Origin: Stenotrophomonas sp. VV52
Lineage (GTDB): Bacteria > Pseudomonadota > Gammaproteobacteria > Xanthomonadales > Xanthomonadaceae
Direction of reading: 5' to 3'
DNA length: 64,000 nucleotides
NCBI RefSeq assembly: GCF_002893095.1
Contig: NZ_PKQQ01000015.1
Span: 1-64,000, forward strand
Position 1 is the stretch's first letter, and the number at the start of each line of letters is the position of its first letter. The notes under the pieces were generated by a model, which did not search any database, was not told the DNA's origin, and saw only the letters and a program-made list of their open reading frames with translations. The translations under genes and the position numbers were made by a program. Below are positions 43,569 through 52,099 of this stretch, one piece after another.

Positions 43569-45218
43569 ATGTCCGCTGTCGCCGCCTTCGCCACCGCCCA
43601 GCCCACCCCGGCCGACGCTCCGGCCACGCCGGGCATCGCCCTCACCACCCAGCTGGCCGGCCAGTCCGCGCTGCTGCCGGCAGGGGTACTGGCGCTGCTG
43701 GTGTCGCTGCACCGCGCGGTGGAACCGGAGCGCCAGCGCCGCCTGCAGGCCCGCCGCGAACGCCAGGCCTTCTTCGACGGCGGCGGCCTGCCGGACTTCC
43801 GCAGCGACACCGCCGCCATCCGCAACGACGACTGGCGCGTGGCCGCCATTCCGGAGGCGCTGCAGGACCGCCGCGTGGAGATCACCGGCCCGACCGACCC
43901 GAAGATGGTCATCAACGCGCTGAACTCCGGCGCCAAGGTGTTCATGGCCGACTTCGAGGATTCCACCGCCCCGGCCTGGCGCAACCTGCTGGCCGGGCAG
44001 CAGGCGCTTATCGGCGCAGTGCGCGGCGACCTGACCCATACCGGCCCCAGCGTGGACGGCAAGCCGGGCAAGCAGTACGCGCTGCGCCCGCTGGCCGAGC
44101 AGGCGGTGCTGATCGTGCGCCCGCGCGGCTGGCACCTGGACGAGAAGCACGTGCGCATCGACGGCCAGCCGCTGGCCGGCGGCCTGTTCGACGCGGCGGT
44201 GTTCGCCTTCCACAACGCCCGCACCCTGATGTGTCGCCAGCGCGGCCCGTACTTCTACCTGCCCAAGCTGCAGTCGATGGAAGAGGCCGCGCTGTGGGAG
44301 ACCGCGCTGTCGCACATCGAAGGCATGCTCGGCCTGCCGCATGGGCAGATCAAGGTCACCGTGCTGATCGAAACGCTGCCGGCGGTGTTCGAGATGGACG
44401 AGATCCTGCACGCGCTGCGCGACCGCATCGTCGGCCTGAACTGCGGCCGCTGGGACTACATCTTTTCGTACATCAAGACCTTCCGGAAGCACGCCGACAA
44501 GGTGCTGCCCGAGCGTGGCCAGGTGACCATGACCCAGCCGTTCCTGAAGGCCTATTCGGAACTGCTGATCCAGACCTGCCACCGCCGCGGCGCGCACGCG
44601 ATGGGCGGCATGGCCGCGCAGATTCCGATCAACCACGACGCGGCCGCCAACGAACAGGCGATGGCGCGGGTGCGGGCCGACAAGCTGCGCGAAGTGACCG
44701 CGGGCCACGACGGCACCTGGGTGGCGCACCCGGCGCTGATTCCGGTGGCGCAGGCGATCTTCGACGCGCACATGCCCGGCCCGAACCAGCACGCAGTGCT
44801 GCGCCGGGATGTGCGGGTGGGCCGCGATGAGTTGATCGCCGCACCCACCGGCACCATCACCCGGGCCGGTTTCGAGGGCAACGTGGAAGTGTGCGTGCGC
44901 TACCTGGCCGCCTGGCTGGACGGCAACGGCTGCGTGCCGATCCATCACCTGATGGAAGACGCGGCCACCGCCGAAATCAGCCGCAGCCAGTTGTGGCAGT
45001 GGCTGCACGTGCCCGGCCAGCACCTGGACGACGGCACCGCCATCGACCTGCCGCTGCTGGACGCCACCCTGGCCGCGCTGCCGGCAAAGCTGGGCGATAG
45101 CAGCGCGCTGCCGGGTGGCGCGCGGATTGAAGAGGCGATCGGGTTGCTGGCCGAGCTGAGCCGCCGTGATGAATTGACCGATTTTTTGACCCTGCCGGCG
45201 TACGACCGCCTGGCCTGA
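43569..45218 (+). CDS. aceB: malate synthase A
   Basis: The 549-residue enzyme condenses glyoxylate with acetyl-CoA to malate, the second step of the glyoxylate bypass. The family signature KVFMADFEDSTAPAW and RGAHAMGGMAAQIPI are present, and the length fits the short malate synthase A group. AGGAG precedes the ATG at 43569, which is preferred over an in-frame ATG 19 codons upstream. aceA follows after 144 bases that contain two REP elements. Regulation by the divergent LysR protein is likely. Confidence 0.95.
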   Translation: MSAVAAFATAQPTPADAPATPGIALTTQLAGQSALLPAGVLALLVSLHRAVEPERQRRLQARRERQAFFDGGGLPDFRSDTAAIRNDDWRVAAIPEALQDRRVEITGPTDPKMVINALNSGAKVFMADFEDSTAPAWRNLLAGQQALIGAVRGDLTHTGPSVDGKPGKQYALRPLAEQAVLIVRPRGWHLDEKHVRIDGQPLAGGLFDAAVFAFHNARTLMCRQRGPYFYLPKLQSMEEAALWETALSHIEGMLGLPHGQIKVTVLIETLPAVFEMDEILHALRDRIVGLNCGRWDYIFSYIKTFRKHADKVLPERGQVTMTQPFLKAYSELLIQTCHRRGAHAMGGMAAQIPINHDAAANEQAMARVRADKLREVTAGHDGTWVAHPALIPVAQAIFDAHMPGPNQHAVLRRDVRVGRDELIAAPTGTITRAGFEGNVEVCVRYLAAWLDGNGCVPIHHLMEDAATAEISRSQLWQWLHVPGQHLDDGTAIDLPLLDATLAALPAKLGDSSALPGGARIEEAIGLLAELSRRDELTDFLTLPAYDRLA

Positions 45219-45238
45219 CGCGCGAACGACCTGACGCA

Positions 45239-45343
45239 AGCCGGGCAGAGCCCGGCTCTACCTCCGATTGCCCACCACGCGCCCGAACGCCCACGAACCG
45301 CCCGACGACCCACCGCCGTAGAGCGGGGCTCTGCCCCGCTGCC
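45239..45343. repeat. two GTAG-type REP elements between aceB and aceA
   Basis: A reversed copy (45239-45261, AGCCGGGC stem) and a forward copy (45318-45343, AGCGGGGC/GCCCCGCT stem) lie between the two glyoxylate bypass genes with GTAG heads facing each other. They could shape differential decay or partial termination between aceB and aceA. Confidence 0.88.
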
Positions 45344-45362
45344 GACCAACCTGGAGAACACC

Positions 45363-46646
45363 ATGACCAAGCTGCCGACCGCCGAACAGATCCAGCACGA
45401 ATGGAACACCGACCCGCGCTGGGCCGGGATCCAGCGCAACTACAGCGCCGCCGACGTGGTGCGCCTGCGCGGCACCGTGCACGTGGAGCATTCGCTGGCC
45501 CGGCTGGGCGCGGAGAAGCTGTGGAAGTACCTGCATGAAAAGGACTTCGTCAACGCACTCGGCGCCCTGACCGGCAACCAGGCCATGCAGCAGGTCAAGG
45601 CCGGCCTCAACGCCATCTACCTGTCCGGCTGGCAGGTCGCCGCCGACGCCAACCTGGCCGGCCAGATGTACCCCGACCAGTCGCTGTACCCGGCCGACTC
45701 GGTGCCGGCGGTGGTCAAGCGCATCAACAACACCCTGCTGCGCGCCGACCAGCTGCACCACGCCGAAGGCAAGGACGAGATCGACTTCCTGCAGCCGATC
45801 GTGGCCGACGCCGAAGCCGGCTTCGGCGGCGTGCTCAACGCCTTCGAACTGATGAAGGCCATGATCGAAGCCGGCGCGGCCGGCGTGCACTTCGAAGACC
45901 AGCTGGCCTCGGTGAAGAAGTGCGGCCACATGGGCGGCAAGGTGCTGGTGCCCACCCGCGAGGCCATCGAGAAGTTGAACGCAGCGCGCCTGGCCGCCGA
46001 CGTGCTGGGCGTGCCCACCCTGCTGGTGGCGCGCACCGACGCCGAAGCCGCCGACCTGCTGACCAGCGACATCGACCCCAACGACCAGCCCTTCGCCAGC
46101 GGCGAGCGCACCCCGGAAGGCTTCTACCGCACCCGCAACGGCCTGGACCAGGCGATCAGCCGCGGCCTGGCCTACGCCCCCTATGCCGACCTGGTCTGGT
46201 GCGAGACCGGCAAGCCGGACCTGGAGTTCGCCCGCAAGTTCGCCGAGGCCATCCACGCGAAGTACCCGGGCAAGCTGCTGGCCTACAACTGCTCGCCCAG
46301 CTTCAACTGGAAGAAGAACCTGGACGACGCCACCATCGCGAAGTTCCAGAAGGAGATCGCCAGCTACGGCTACAAGTTCCAGTTCATCACCCTGGCCGGC
46401 TTCCACGCCCTGAACTACTCCATGTTCAACCTGGCCCACGGCTATGCCCGCCGCCAGATGAGCGCCTTCGTCGAGCTGCAGGAGGCCGAGTTCGCAGCCG
46501 CCGACCGCGGCTTCACCGCCGTGAAGCACCAGCGCGAGGTCGGCACCGGCTACTTCGACGCGGTCACCCAGGCCATCCAGCAGGGCCAGTCTTCCACCAC
46601 CGCCCTGACCGGCTCGACCGAAGAAGAGCAGTTCCGGGCGGCTTGA
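45363..46646 (+). CDS. aceA: isocitrate lyase
   Basis: The 427-residue enzyme splits isocitrate into succinate and glyoxylate. The active-site signature [14 protein letters not shown] with the catalytic cysteine is present, as is the acetate-growth enzyme outline through [18 protein letters not shown] lies upstream of the ATG. A strong terminator follows. Phosphoregulation by AceK is not indicated, as no aceK is adjacent. Confidence 0.96.
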   Translation: MTKLPTAEQIQHEWNTDPRWAGIQRNYSAADVVRLRGTVHVEHSLARLGAEKLWKYLHEKDFVNALGALTGNQAMQQVKAGLNAIYLSGWQVAADANLAGQMYPDQSLYPADSVPAVVKRINNTLLRADQLHHAEGKDEIDFLQPIVADAEAGFGGVLNAFELMKAMIEAGAAGVHFEDQLASVKKCGHMGGKVLVPTREAIEKLNAARLAADVLGVPTLLVARTDAEAADLLTSDIDPNDQPFASGERTPEGFYRTRNGLDQAISRGLAYAPYADLVWCETGKPDLEFARKFAEAIHAKYPGKLLAYNCSPSFNWKKNLDDATIAKFQKEIASYGYKFQFITLAGFHALNYSMFNLAHGYARRQMSAFVELQEAEFAAADRGFTAVKHQREVGTGYFDAVTQAIQQGQSSTTALTGSTEEEQFRAA

Positions 46647-46658
46647 TCAGCGAAAAAG

Positions 46659-46688
46659 GCCGCCCCTGTAGGGGCGGCCCCGCTTTTA
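46659..46688 (+). terminator. intrinsic terminator after aceA
   Basis: GGCCGCCCCT (46659-46668) pairs perfectly with AGGGGCGGCC (46671-46680), followed by CCGCTTTT. An A-tract before the stem suggests it can also work on the other strand. The roughly 200 bases from here to the next gene contain a CCGGTTCGAACCGG palindrome (46743-46756) and nothing else that I can name. Confidence 0.9.
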
Positions 46689-46894
46689 TCTGCAACCGCC
46701 AGATGCTACGGTCCGCACAAGACGCCATGCGGTGGAGGATGGCCGGTTCGAACCGGTTGCCGCGTTGGGGGGAGGGGCCAGTGCGTCGGGAGGGATTCCG
46801 GGCGCCCTGGCTTGAATTTGCGATGAGGCGCACACTTTTAAGGGGTGCTATCCTCCATCGCTCACCGGGGAACGCTAGGAAGCGGGTGTACGGT

Positions 46895-47938
46895 ATGAGC
46901 GGCAAGCTGGCCACGAACGTGTGCGAACGGGAACCAGGCATCGCGCAGACCGCGATGGCTGACATCGTGCATGCCGTTCTCAGCGCCGGCGAGTTCGCCC
47001 TGTTCGCCGAGTTCGGCCGGCACCGCCCGCTGCGCGCCGGCGAACACCTGTTCCTGCGCAACCAGTCCGGTAGCACCATGTATGTCATCGTCAGCGGTGG
47101 CATCGAGCTCGATTTCGGCGAAGACCTGGTGGTCAAGACGCTGGGTCCGCACGAATTCTTCGGCGAACTCGGCCTGCTGATCGGCGACCACCCGCGCAGC
47201 GCCGATGCCCGCGCCACCAGCGATTCGCTGGTGCTGGAACTGGACAACGCCGATTTCCAGCGCCTGGTCGACCGCGATCCCGGCCTGGTCGCCTACTTCC
47301 TGCGCCGCACGATCATGCGCGTGGTCAGCAACGAACAGGTCCTGATCCGCCAGCTGCGCCGGCGCAACCACGACCTCGAAACCGCGCTCGACAATCTGTA
47401 TGTCACCACCCACCAGCTCACCCATACCCGTGAGCTGGTGCGCACCGACGAACTCACCGGCCTGCACAACCGCCGCGGCCTGGCCCTGTACCTGCAGGAA
47501 TGCCGCAGCCACGAAGGCGACGCCCCGCAGGGCCTGCTGCTGATCGACTGCGACCACTTCAAGCAGGTCAACGACGAGCACGGCCACCAGGCCGGCGACC
47601 GCGTCCTGCAGAGCATCGCCAACATCCTGCGCTCGGTGGCCAACGAACAGGACCGCGCCTGCCGGCTCGGCGGCGACGAGTTCTGCCTGCTGCTGCGCGT
47701 GGCCGACGCCGACAGCCTGCAGCATGCTGCCGAGTTCATCCTGGGCGCGGTGCACGGCCTGATGGGCCGCGCCAACCTGCAGCCGCACGTCTGCCCGGTC
47801 AGCATCGGGGTGTGCCTGATCGACCCGCTCGGCGACTGGAGCGACTGGTACGCCCGTGCCGACAACGCGCTGTACCAGGCCAAGCGGCTGGGTGGCAATC
47901 GGCTGCATTGGTCGCGCTCTGCGACCGTCGCGCCCTGA
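46895..47938 (+). CDS. cNMP-binding-domain/GGDEF diguanylate cyclase
   Basis: The 347-residue protein joins an N-terminal cyclic-nucleotide-binding-like domain (about residues 32-145) to a GGDEF domain. The phosphate-binding cassette outline is intact (FFGELGLLIGDHPRSA, Glu91 and Arg101). The C-terminal domain has GGDEF at 259-263, so it should make c-di-GMP; the inhibitory I-site RxxD before it is replaced by NEQD, so product feedback is probably absent. The ATG at 46895 follows AGGAAG by 12 bases; a GTG three codons upstream is possible. The next gene begins 12 bases after the stop, so this protein is probably cotranscribed with the cyclase-like gene. Confidence 0.85.
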   Translation: MSGKLATNVCEREPGIAQTAMADIVHAVLSAGEFALFAEFGRHRPLRAGEHLFLRNQSGSTMYVIVSGGIELDFGEDLVVKTLGPHEFFGELGLLIGDHPRSADARATSDSLVLELDNADFQRLVDRDPGLVAYFLRRTIMRVVSNEQVLIRQLRRRNHDLETALDNLYVTTHQLTHTRELVRTDELTGLHNRRGLALYLQECRSHEGDAPQGLLLIDCDHFKQVNDEHGHQAGDRVLQSIANILRSVANEQDRACRLGGDEFCLLLRVADADSLQHAAEFILGAVHGLMGRANLQPHVCPVSIGVCLIDPLGDWSDWYARADNALYQAKRLGGNRLHWSRSATVAP

Positions 47939-47950
47939 CCGGGGCCTGCA

Positions 47951-50431
47951 ATGAACGGCGACAACGGACCGTCCAACCAGCTCCCGCTGCTGCGGGCCCT
48001 GCTGTTCACCGATCTGTGCGATTCGCTGGTGCTGGTCGAGCGCATCGGCGACAGCGCCGCCGCCGACCTGTTCCAGCAGCACGACCGGTTGGTGCTCGCG
48101 TTGCAGCAGCAATGGAACGGGCAGCAGATCGACCGCTCCGACGGCCTGTTCCTGCTGTTCGACCGCGCCATCGATGGGCTCGGCTTCGCGCTCGACTACC
48201 AGCGTGAACTGCACGAGCTGGGCAAGCGCCGCAACATTCCGCTGCGCGCCCGTGCCGGCCTGCACGTGGGCGAGGTGCTGATCTGGGAGAACAGCCCGGA
48301 GGCGGTCCAGGCCGGCGCCAAGCCGGTGGAAGTGGAAGGCCTGGCCAAGCCGATGGCCGCGCGCCTGATGGGGCTGGCGCGGCCCGGCCAGATCCTGCTC
48401 TCGGCCGTGGCCGAATCGCTCACCCGTCGTGCCAGCAGTGAACTGGGCGGGCGCGCCGAAACATTGCAGTGGCGCTCGCACGGCCCGTGGCTGTTCAAGG
48501 GCATTCCCACCGCGCAGGAGGTGTTCGAGGTCGGTGAACCCGGCTTCGCGCCGCTGCGCATGCCCAAGGCCCACCCCAAGGCGCAGCGCAAGCAGCCGCT
48601 CTGGCGCCGGCCGGTCGCGCTGGCGGCGGAAGTCGCCCTGCTCGCCGTGCTCGGCATCGGCGGCTGGATGCTGCTCCGCCCCGAGCCGGCGATCGCCTTC
48701 GCCGAGCGCGACTGGGTGGTACTGGCCGACGTCGACAATGCGAGTGGCGACAAGCTGTTCGATGACAGCCTGCAGCGTGCGCTGCTGTTGGGATTGGAGC
48801 AGTCGCGTTACGTCAACGTGCTGTCCTCCAGCAGGGTGAAGGAGTCGCTCGAACTGCTGCGGGTGCCGGCAGAACACGCGCTCGACAGGGAGCTGGCCGG
48901 CGACGTGGCGTCACGCGAGGGTGCGCGGATGGTGCTGGCCCCCAGCATCCGTCGCTCCAACGGCCGGTACGTGGTCGCCGTGGACCTGATGGACCCGTTT
49001 ACCCGAGGGGTGGTGCGTACCTACCAGGCCGACGCGGGTTCCCCCGGTGACGTGGTCGCCGCCGTGGACGACGTCGTCGGTCGCCTGCGCGCCGGCCTGG
49101 GCGAAACCGTGGCCTCGGTGCAGCAGTCGGTGCCGTTGCCGCAGGCCACCACCAACAACCTGCAGGCACTGAAATCGTTCGCCCTGGCCGAAAACGCGAT
49201 GGGCCGGTATCGCTTCACCGAAGCTGCCAAGCTCTATGAGGCGGCGCTGGACGCGGACCCGGACTTCGCCATGGCCCACATGGGTCTGGCCAAGCTGCTG
49301 GTGCGCGTGGACCAGCGCGCTGAAGCCCTGCCGCACCTGCAGCGGGCGCTGGCGCTGAACGATCGATTGCCGCACCGCGAGCGCCTGTACCTGAAGGCGT
49401 GGAGCAGCGAGCTGCGTCCGGATGGCTGGCCGCTGGAAGACTGGCGGGTGCTGGCGGAAGTGTATCCCGACTTCTTTGCCGGACAGGCCAACACCGCCGG
49501 GTACCTGTTGCTGGACAACCGCTTTGCAGAAGCCGAGCGCTATGCGCGCGCCGCTTCGGGACCGAAGGCTCCGCTGCGTGCCGGCACCCTCGGCTACCTG
49601 GGCTGGATCCAGTTGGGCACCAACCGCTACGACGATGCATTACGCAGCTTCCAGTTGTCCGAGCAGGTGATCGGCCGCAGCGTCAGCGACACGCGGGTAG
49701 ACGTACTGATCGCCCAGCGGCGCTACAAGGAGGCACAGGCGTTGTTGGCGCAGCTGCCCAAGGCCCGTGACGAACTGCAGGCCATCATGTACCAGCGTGT
49801 GCGGGTGCTGCTCGCCGCCGACCAGGACGACTGCACCGGCATGACTGCTGCCTTGGCCAGCGAGAAGGCGCCGAGCGAATCGGTCGACTTCCGCACGCAT
49901 GTGTTGCTGATGCACGCGGTGGTTGACACCGTGTGCGAGCGGCCGAATCCCGCGGCATTGGCTGCGGTGTCCGACCAGCTGCTGCCGTTGCTGCAGGATA
50001 CCGCCAACCCGAACCTGTCGGACCGGTTGCTGCGCATGCTGTCGCTTGCCTATCTGGCGCAGCGCCAGGGCGACTTCGCGCGCGCTGATGCGTTGCTGCG
50101 CGAGCAGGGGGCGCTGCTTGCGGCCCAGAAGAGCCCATTGATCGCCAAGTGGCATGCCGTGGTGCTGGCCATGCAGCTGCTCGGCAGAGACCAGCCCGCC
50201 CAGGCCGACGCATTGTTGCGGCCGATCCTGGACGGAACCGAGCCGGTCCAGGCACGGGTGGTGCTGCGCGAGGCGCAACGTCGGCTGGGCAATGCGGAAG
50301 AGTTCCAGAAGCAGAACGAATGGCTGTTCAACCATCGCGGCCAGGCGTTTGCCGAACTGGCGCCCATGCAGCTGATGCAGCCGCTGAGCGTACGTGACAC
50401 GCTGGCCGACGCCAGCCTGCGTCCCCAGTAG
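47951..50431 (+). CDS. putative peptide-modification system cyclase-like/TPR protein 1
   Basis: The 826-residue protein has an N-terminal class III nucleotidyl-cyclase homology domain (residues 10-200), one membrane helix (about 219-241), a TolB/CadC-like segment (VLADVDNASGDKLFDDSLQR) and a C-terminal TPR-rich region from about 410. The metal-binding aspartates are kept (Asp21 in LLFTDLCDS, Asp64 in RSDGLFLLF), but the purine-binding lysine position is hydrophobic and the Asn of the usual VNxAAR is Pro in AKPMAARL, so activity is doubtful. A near-complete paralogue lies at 52100. I recall the family being named as a peptide-modification system cyclase because it occurs beside modified-peptide genes. 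Confidence 0.75.
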   Translation: MNGDNGPSNQLPLLRALLFTDLCDSLVLVERIGDSAAADLFQQHDRLVLALQQQWNGQQIDRSDGLFLLFDRAIDGLGFALDYQRELHELGKRRNIPLRARAGLHVGEVLIWENSPEAVQAGAKPVEVEGLAKPMAARLMGLARPGQILLSAVAESLTRRASSELGGRAETLQWRSHGPWLFKGIPTAQEVFEVGEPGFAPLRMPKAHPKAQRKQPLWRRPVALAAEVALLAVLGIGGWMLLRPEPAIAFAERDWVVLADVDNASGDKLFDDSLQRALLLGLEQSRYVNVLSSSRVKESLELLRVPAEHALDRELAGDVASREGARMVLAPSIRRSNGRYVVAVDLMDPFTRGVVRTYQADAGSPGDVVAAVDDVVGRLRAGLGETVASVQQSVPLPQATTNNLQALKSFALAENAMGRYRFTEAAKLYEAALDADPDFAMAHMGLAKLLVRVDQRAEALPHLQRALALNDRLPHRERLYLKAWSSELRPDGWPLEDWRVLAEVYPDFFAGQANTAGYLLLDNRFAEAERYARAASGPKAPLRAGTLGYLGWIQLGTNRYDDALRSFQLSEQVIGRSVSDTRVDVLIAQRRYKEAQALLAQLPKARDELQAIMYQRVRVLLAADQDDCTGMTAALASEKAPSESVDFRTHVLLMHAVVDTVCERPNPAALAAVSDQLLPLLQDTANPNLSDRLLRMLSLAYLAQRQGDFARADALLREQGALLAAQKSPLIAKWHAVVLAMQLLGRDQPAQADALLRPILDGTEPVQARVVLREAQRRLGNAEEFQKQNEWLFNHRGQAFAELAPMQLMQPLSVRDTLADASLRPQ

Positions 50432-50448
50432 ACCGGGCGCAGGCTGGC
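50411..50448. terminator. hairpin between convergent cyclase-like and precursor genes
   Basis: GCCAGCCTGCG (50411-50421) and CGCAGGCTGGC (50438-50448) are perfect inverted repeats. The left arm lies in the last codons of the cyclase-like gene, and the precursor gene ends at 50456 from the other side, so the hairpin may serve both 3' ends. Confidence 0.6.
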
Positions 50449-50455
50449 GGTGCAC

Positions 50456-50758
50456 TCATTCCAGCGAGTCGGCGGCCTTGCCTGCCTCGAAGCAGTGCGG
50501 CAGCAACATCGCCTGCGTTGACGTGCTCAGGTACTGCTCCAGCTGCGCCTGCACCGCGCGAAGCTCTTCCACGCTCGCCAGCTGCTGGATATCGCAGCAC
50601 AGCGGCTGCTCGTCCGGACTGAAGCCGATCTCGGTCAGCGCCTGGCGCGCATCTTTCTGGAACAGCTCGCGGAAGGCGGGGTCGTCGATCAGCCTGCTGA
50701 CCAGCCGCGCGGCGATTTCAGGGGAAATCTTGTTCGTTTCCGGTTTGTCGTTGCTCAT
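50456..50758 (-). CDS. putative modified peptide precursor (NHLP-like leader)
   Basis: The 100-residue protein reads as a RiPP precursor with a nitrile-hydratase-alpha-like leader: PEIAARLVSRLIDDPAFREL followed by FQKDARQALTEIGFSPDE (residues 13-50) is the helix pattern of NHLP leaders. The tail holds Cys54-Cys55 (LCCDI) and Cys89 near the end (LLPHCFEAGK), with a Ser/Thr stretch STSTQ just before, so residues about 78-100 are the likely modified part. No double-glycine is visible at a leader boundary. It lies between the cyclase-like gene and the dehydrogenase on the opposite strand and shares a 182-base divergent promoter region with the latter. The ATG at 50758 gives a clean leader. Confidence 0.7.
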   Translation of the reverse strand: MSNDKPETNKISPEIAARLVSRLIDDPAFRELFQKDARQALTEIGFSPDEQPLCCDIQQLASVEELRAVQAQLEQYLSTSTQAMLLPHCFEAGKAADSLE

Positions 50759-50900
50759 TGCGGTCGATCCAGTGGGTGAAGTGAAGGTTATCGGCCCGGG
50801 TGGCCGGGAATGTAGCGCCGGCAGGGGTGCAAACGCGCGGTGCGAGGCAGTACGCAGGTAACGTTGGAGACCGGCCACGCCCGGGGGAACCCTGCCGTGC

Positions 50901-50919
50901 CCCGGCTAGAATGGCCGGG
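50901..50919 (+). promoter_or_regulatory. dehydrogenase promoter -10 inside a GC inverted repeat
   Basis: A TAGAAT box (50907-50912) lies between CCGGC and GCCGG arms, 28 bases before the dehydrogenase ATG. The arrangement matches the oleA promoter in this window. A matching -35 box was not found. The rest of the 182-base region serves the precursor gene on the other strand; I could not mark its promoter. Confidence 0.4.
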
Positions 50920-50940
50920 TCCTTCCACGGTCATTCGCCG

Positions 50941-52098
50941 ATGAAACTGCGCCGCTGCACCACTGTGATGTTCGAGCCACGGGAGGAGGTCCGCCTCGAC
51001 TTCGCTGCCATGCTGGCCGGGCGCACCGAGCCTTCCACGACCATCACGTGGGTCGCCCTGGCCGCGCACCTGGAACAGCCCGTGCCGGTGACGGCTGCGC
51101 AGCGGGAGCTGCTGGGCGGGCTGGGTTCCCGTTTCTGGACCGACGCGCGCGACATCGGCTGCCCGCCGGGCGACTGGCAGCCCCTGCTGGCGACCGGGCT
51201 GCTCATCTCGGACGACGACGAACATGCCGCCCACCGCCAGCGCGACGAAGGCATGCGGGACGGCCACTGGTGGCCGCTGGCGGCACTGGTCCATCGTCAT
51301 GCCCGCTGGCGTGGCGTGAACAGCGCCGCGCAGATGCGCGACAGCCACATGGTCACCGTCAACGACCTGCGCCGGCAGCTGGGCGCGCCGCCGCCGGCGG
51401 TGCAGCCGCACCCGGGCACCTATCAGCCACTCCCCACCGTGGAGGCCACCGGGTACGACCAGCTTCTCGAACGCCGCACTACCTGCCGCAATTTCGATGC
51501 CGCCCGCAGTATCGACCAGGCGCAGCTGGCGCAGCTGCTGCAGCGCACGGTGAAGGCCCAGGCCGTGGTGCAGATGGAGGCCGATACCACGTTCCTGAAA
51601 AAGAACGTGCCGTCCGGCGGTGGGCTGCATCCCACCGAGACCTATCTGCTGGTGCAGCGCGTAGAGGGCCTGGCGCCGGGGCTGTACCACTACCACCCTG
51701 TGCAGCATGCGCTGGTGGCGCTGCCACGCCACTGCGAGCGGCCGTTGCAGGACGTCGCCGAGGCCATGCTGTCCGGCCAGGACTGGTTCTCGAACGCGGC
51801 CGCCCATCTGGTCCTGGTGCCGCGCTTCGCCCGCACCAACTGGAAGTACCGCAACCACGCCAAGGCCTACCGCGCCCTGTTGCTGGACGTGGGCCACCTC
51901 TCGCAGGCCCTGTACATGGCGGCCACCGAGGCCGGCCTGGCCGCCTTCGTGACCGCTGCCATCAATGAAATCGACACCGAGGCGGTGTTCGCGCTGGACG
52001 GCGTTACCCAGAGCCCCGTCGCAATCGTGGGCGTGGGCTGGCGCAGTGATACGCTGGACACGGCAGAGTTCGATCCCAACAAGGTGGTTTGGCCCTAG
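50941..52098 (+). CDS. SagB-like putative peptide maturation dehydrogenase
   Basis: The 385-residue protein has a C-terminal nitroreductase/SagB-like flavin domain (about 171-385) with LLERRTTCRNFD as the FMN-binding arginine region, then VPSGGGLHPTETYLLVQ and LYHYHP, which are characteristic of SagB oxidases. SagB enzymes oxidise azolines to azoles in thiazole/oxazole-modified peptides. The N-terminal 170 residues are not obviously related to a family and may contain a leader-recognition part. The gene is divergent from the precursor, and its stop is one base from the second cyclase-like start, so the two are coupled. A role in oxidising the precursor is inference; no YcaO or E1-like cyclodehydratase gene is in the window. 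Confidence 0.75.
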   Translation: MKLRRCTTVMFEPREEVRLDFAAMLAGRTEPSTTITWVALAAHLEQPVPVTAAQRELLGGLGSRFWTDARDIGCPPGDWQPLLATGLLISDDDEHAAHRQRDEGMRDGHWWPLAALVHRHARWRGVNSAAQMRDSHMVTVNDLRRQLGAPPPAVQPHPGTYQPLPTVEATGYDQLLERRTTCRNFDAARSIDQAQLAQLLQRTVKAQAVVQMEADTTFLKKNVPSGGGLHPTETYLLVQRVEGLAPGLYHYHPVQHALVALPRHCERPLQDVAEAMLSGQDWFSNAAAHLVLVPRFARTNWKYRNHAKAYRALLLDVGHLSQALYMAATEAGLAAFVTAAINEIDTEAVFALDGVTQSPVAIVGVGWRSDTLDTAEFDPNKVVWP

Positions 52099-52099
52099 C

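Noticed and set aside
46740..46758. GGTTCGAACC sequence that resembles a tRNA T-arm
   Set aside because: No acceptor, D or anticodon arm can be drawn around it; it is a simple palindrome.
45920..46894. Long upstream extension of the GGDEF frame
   Set aside because: This stretch overlaps aceA and its terminator. The real start at 46895 lies after the terminator.
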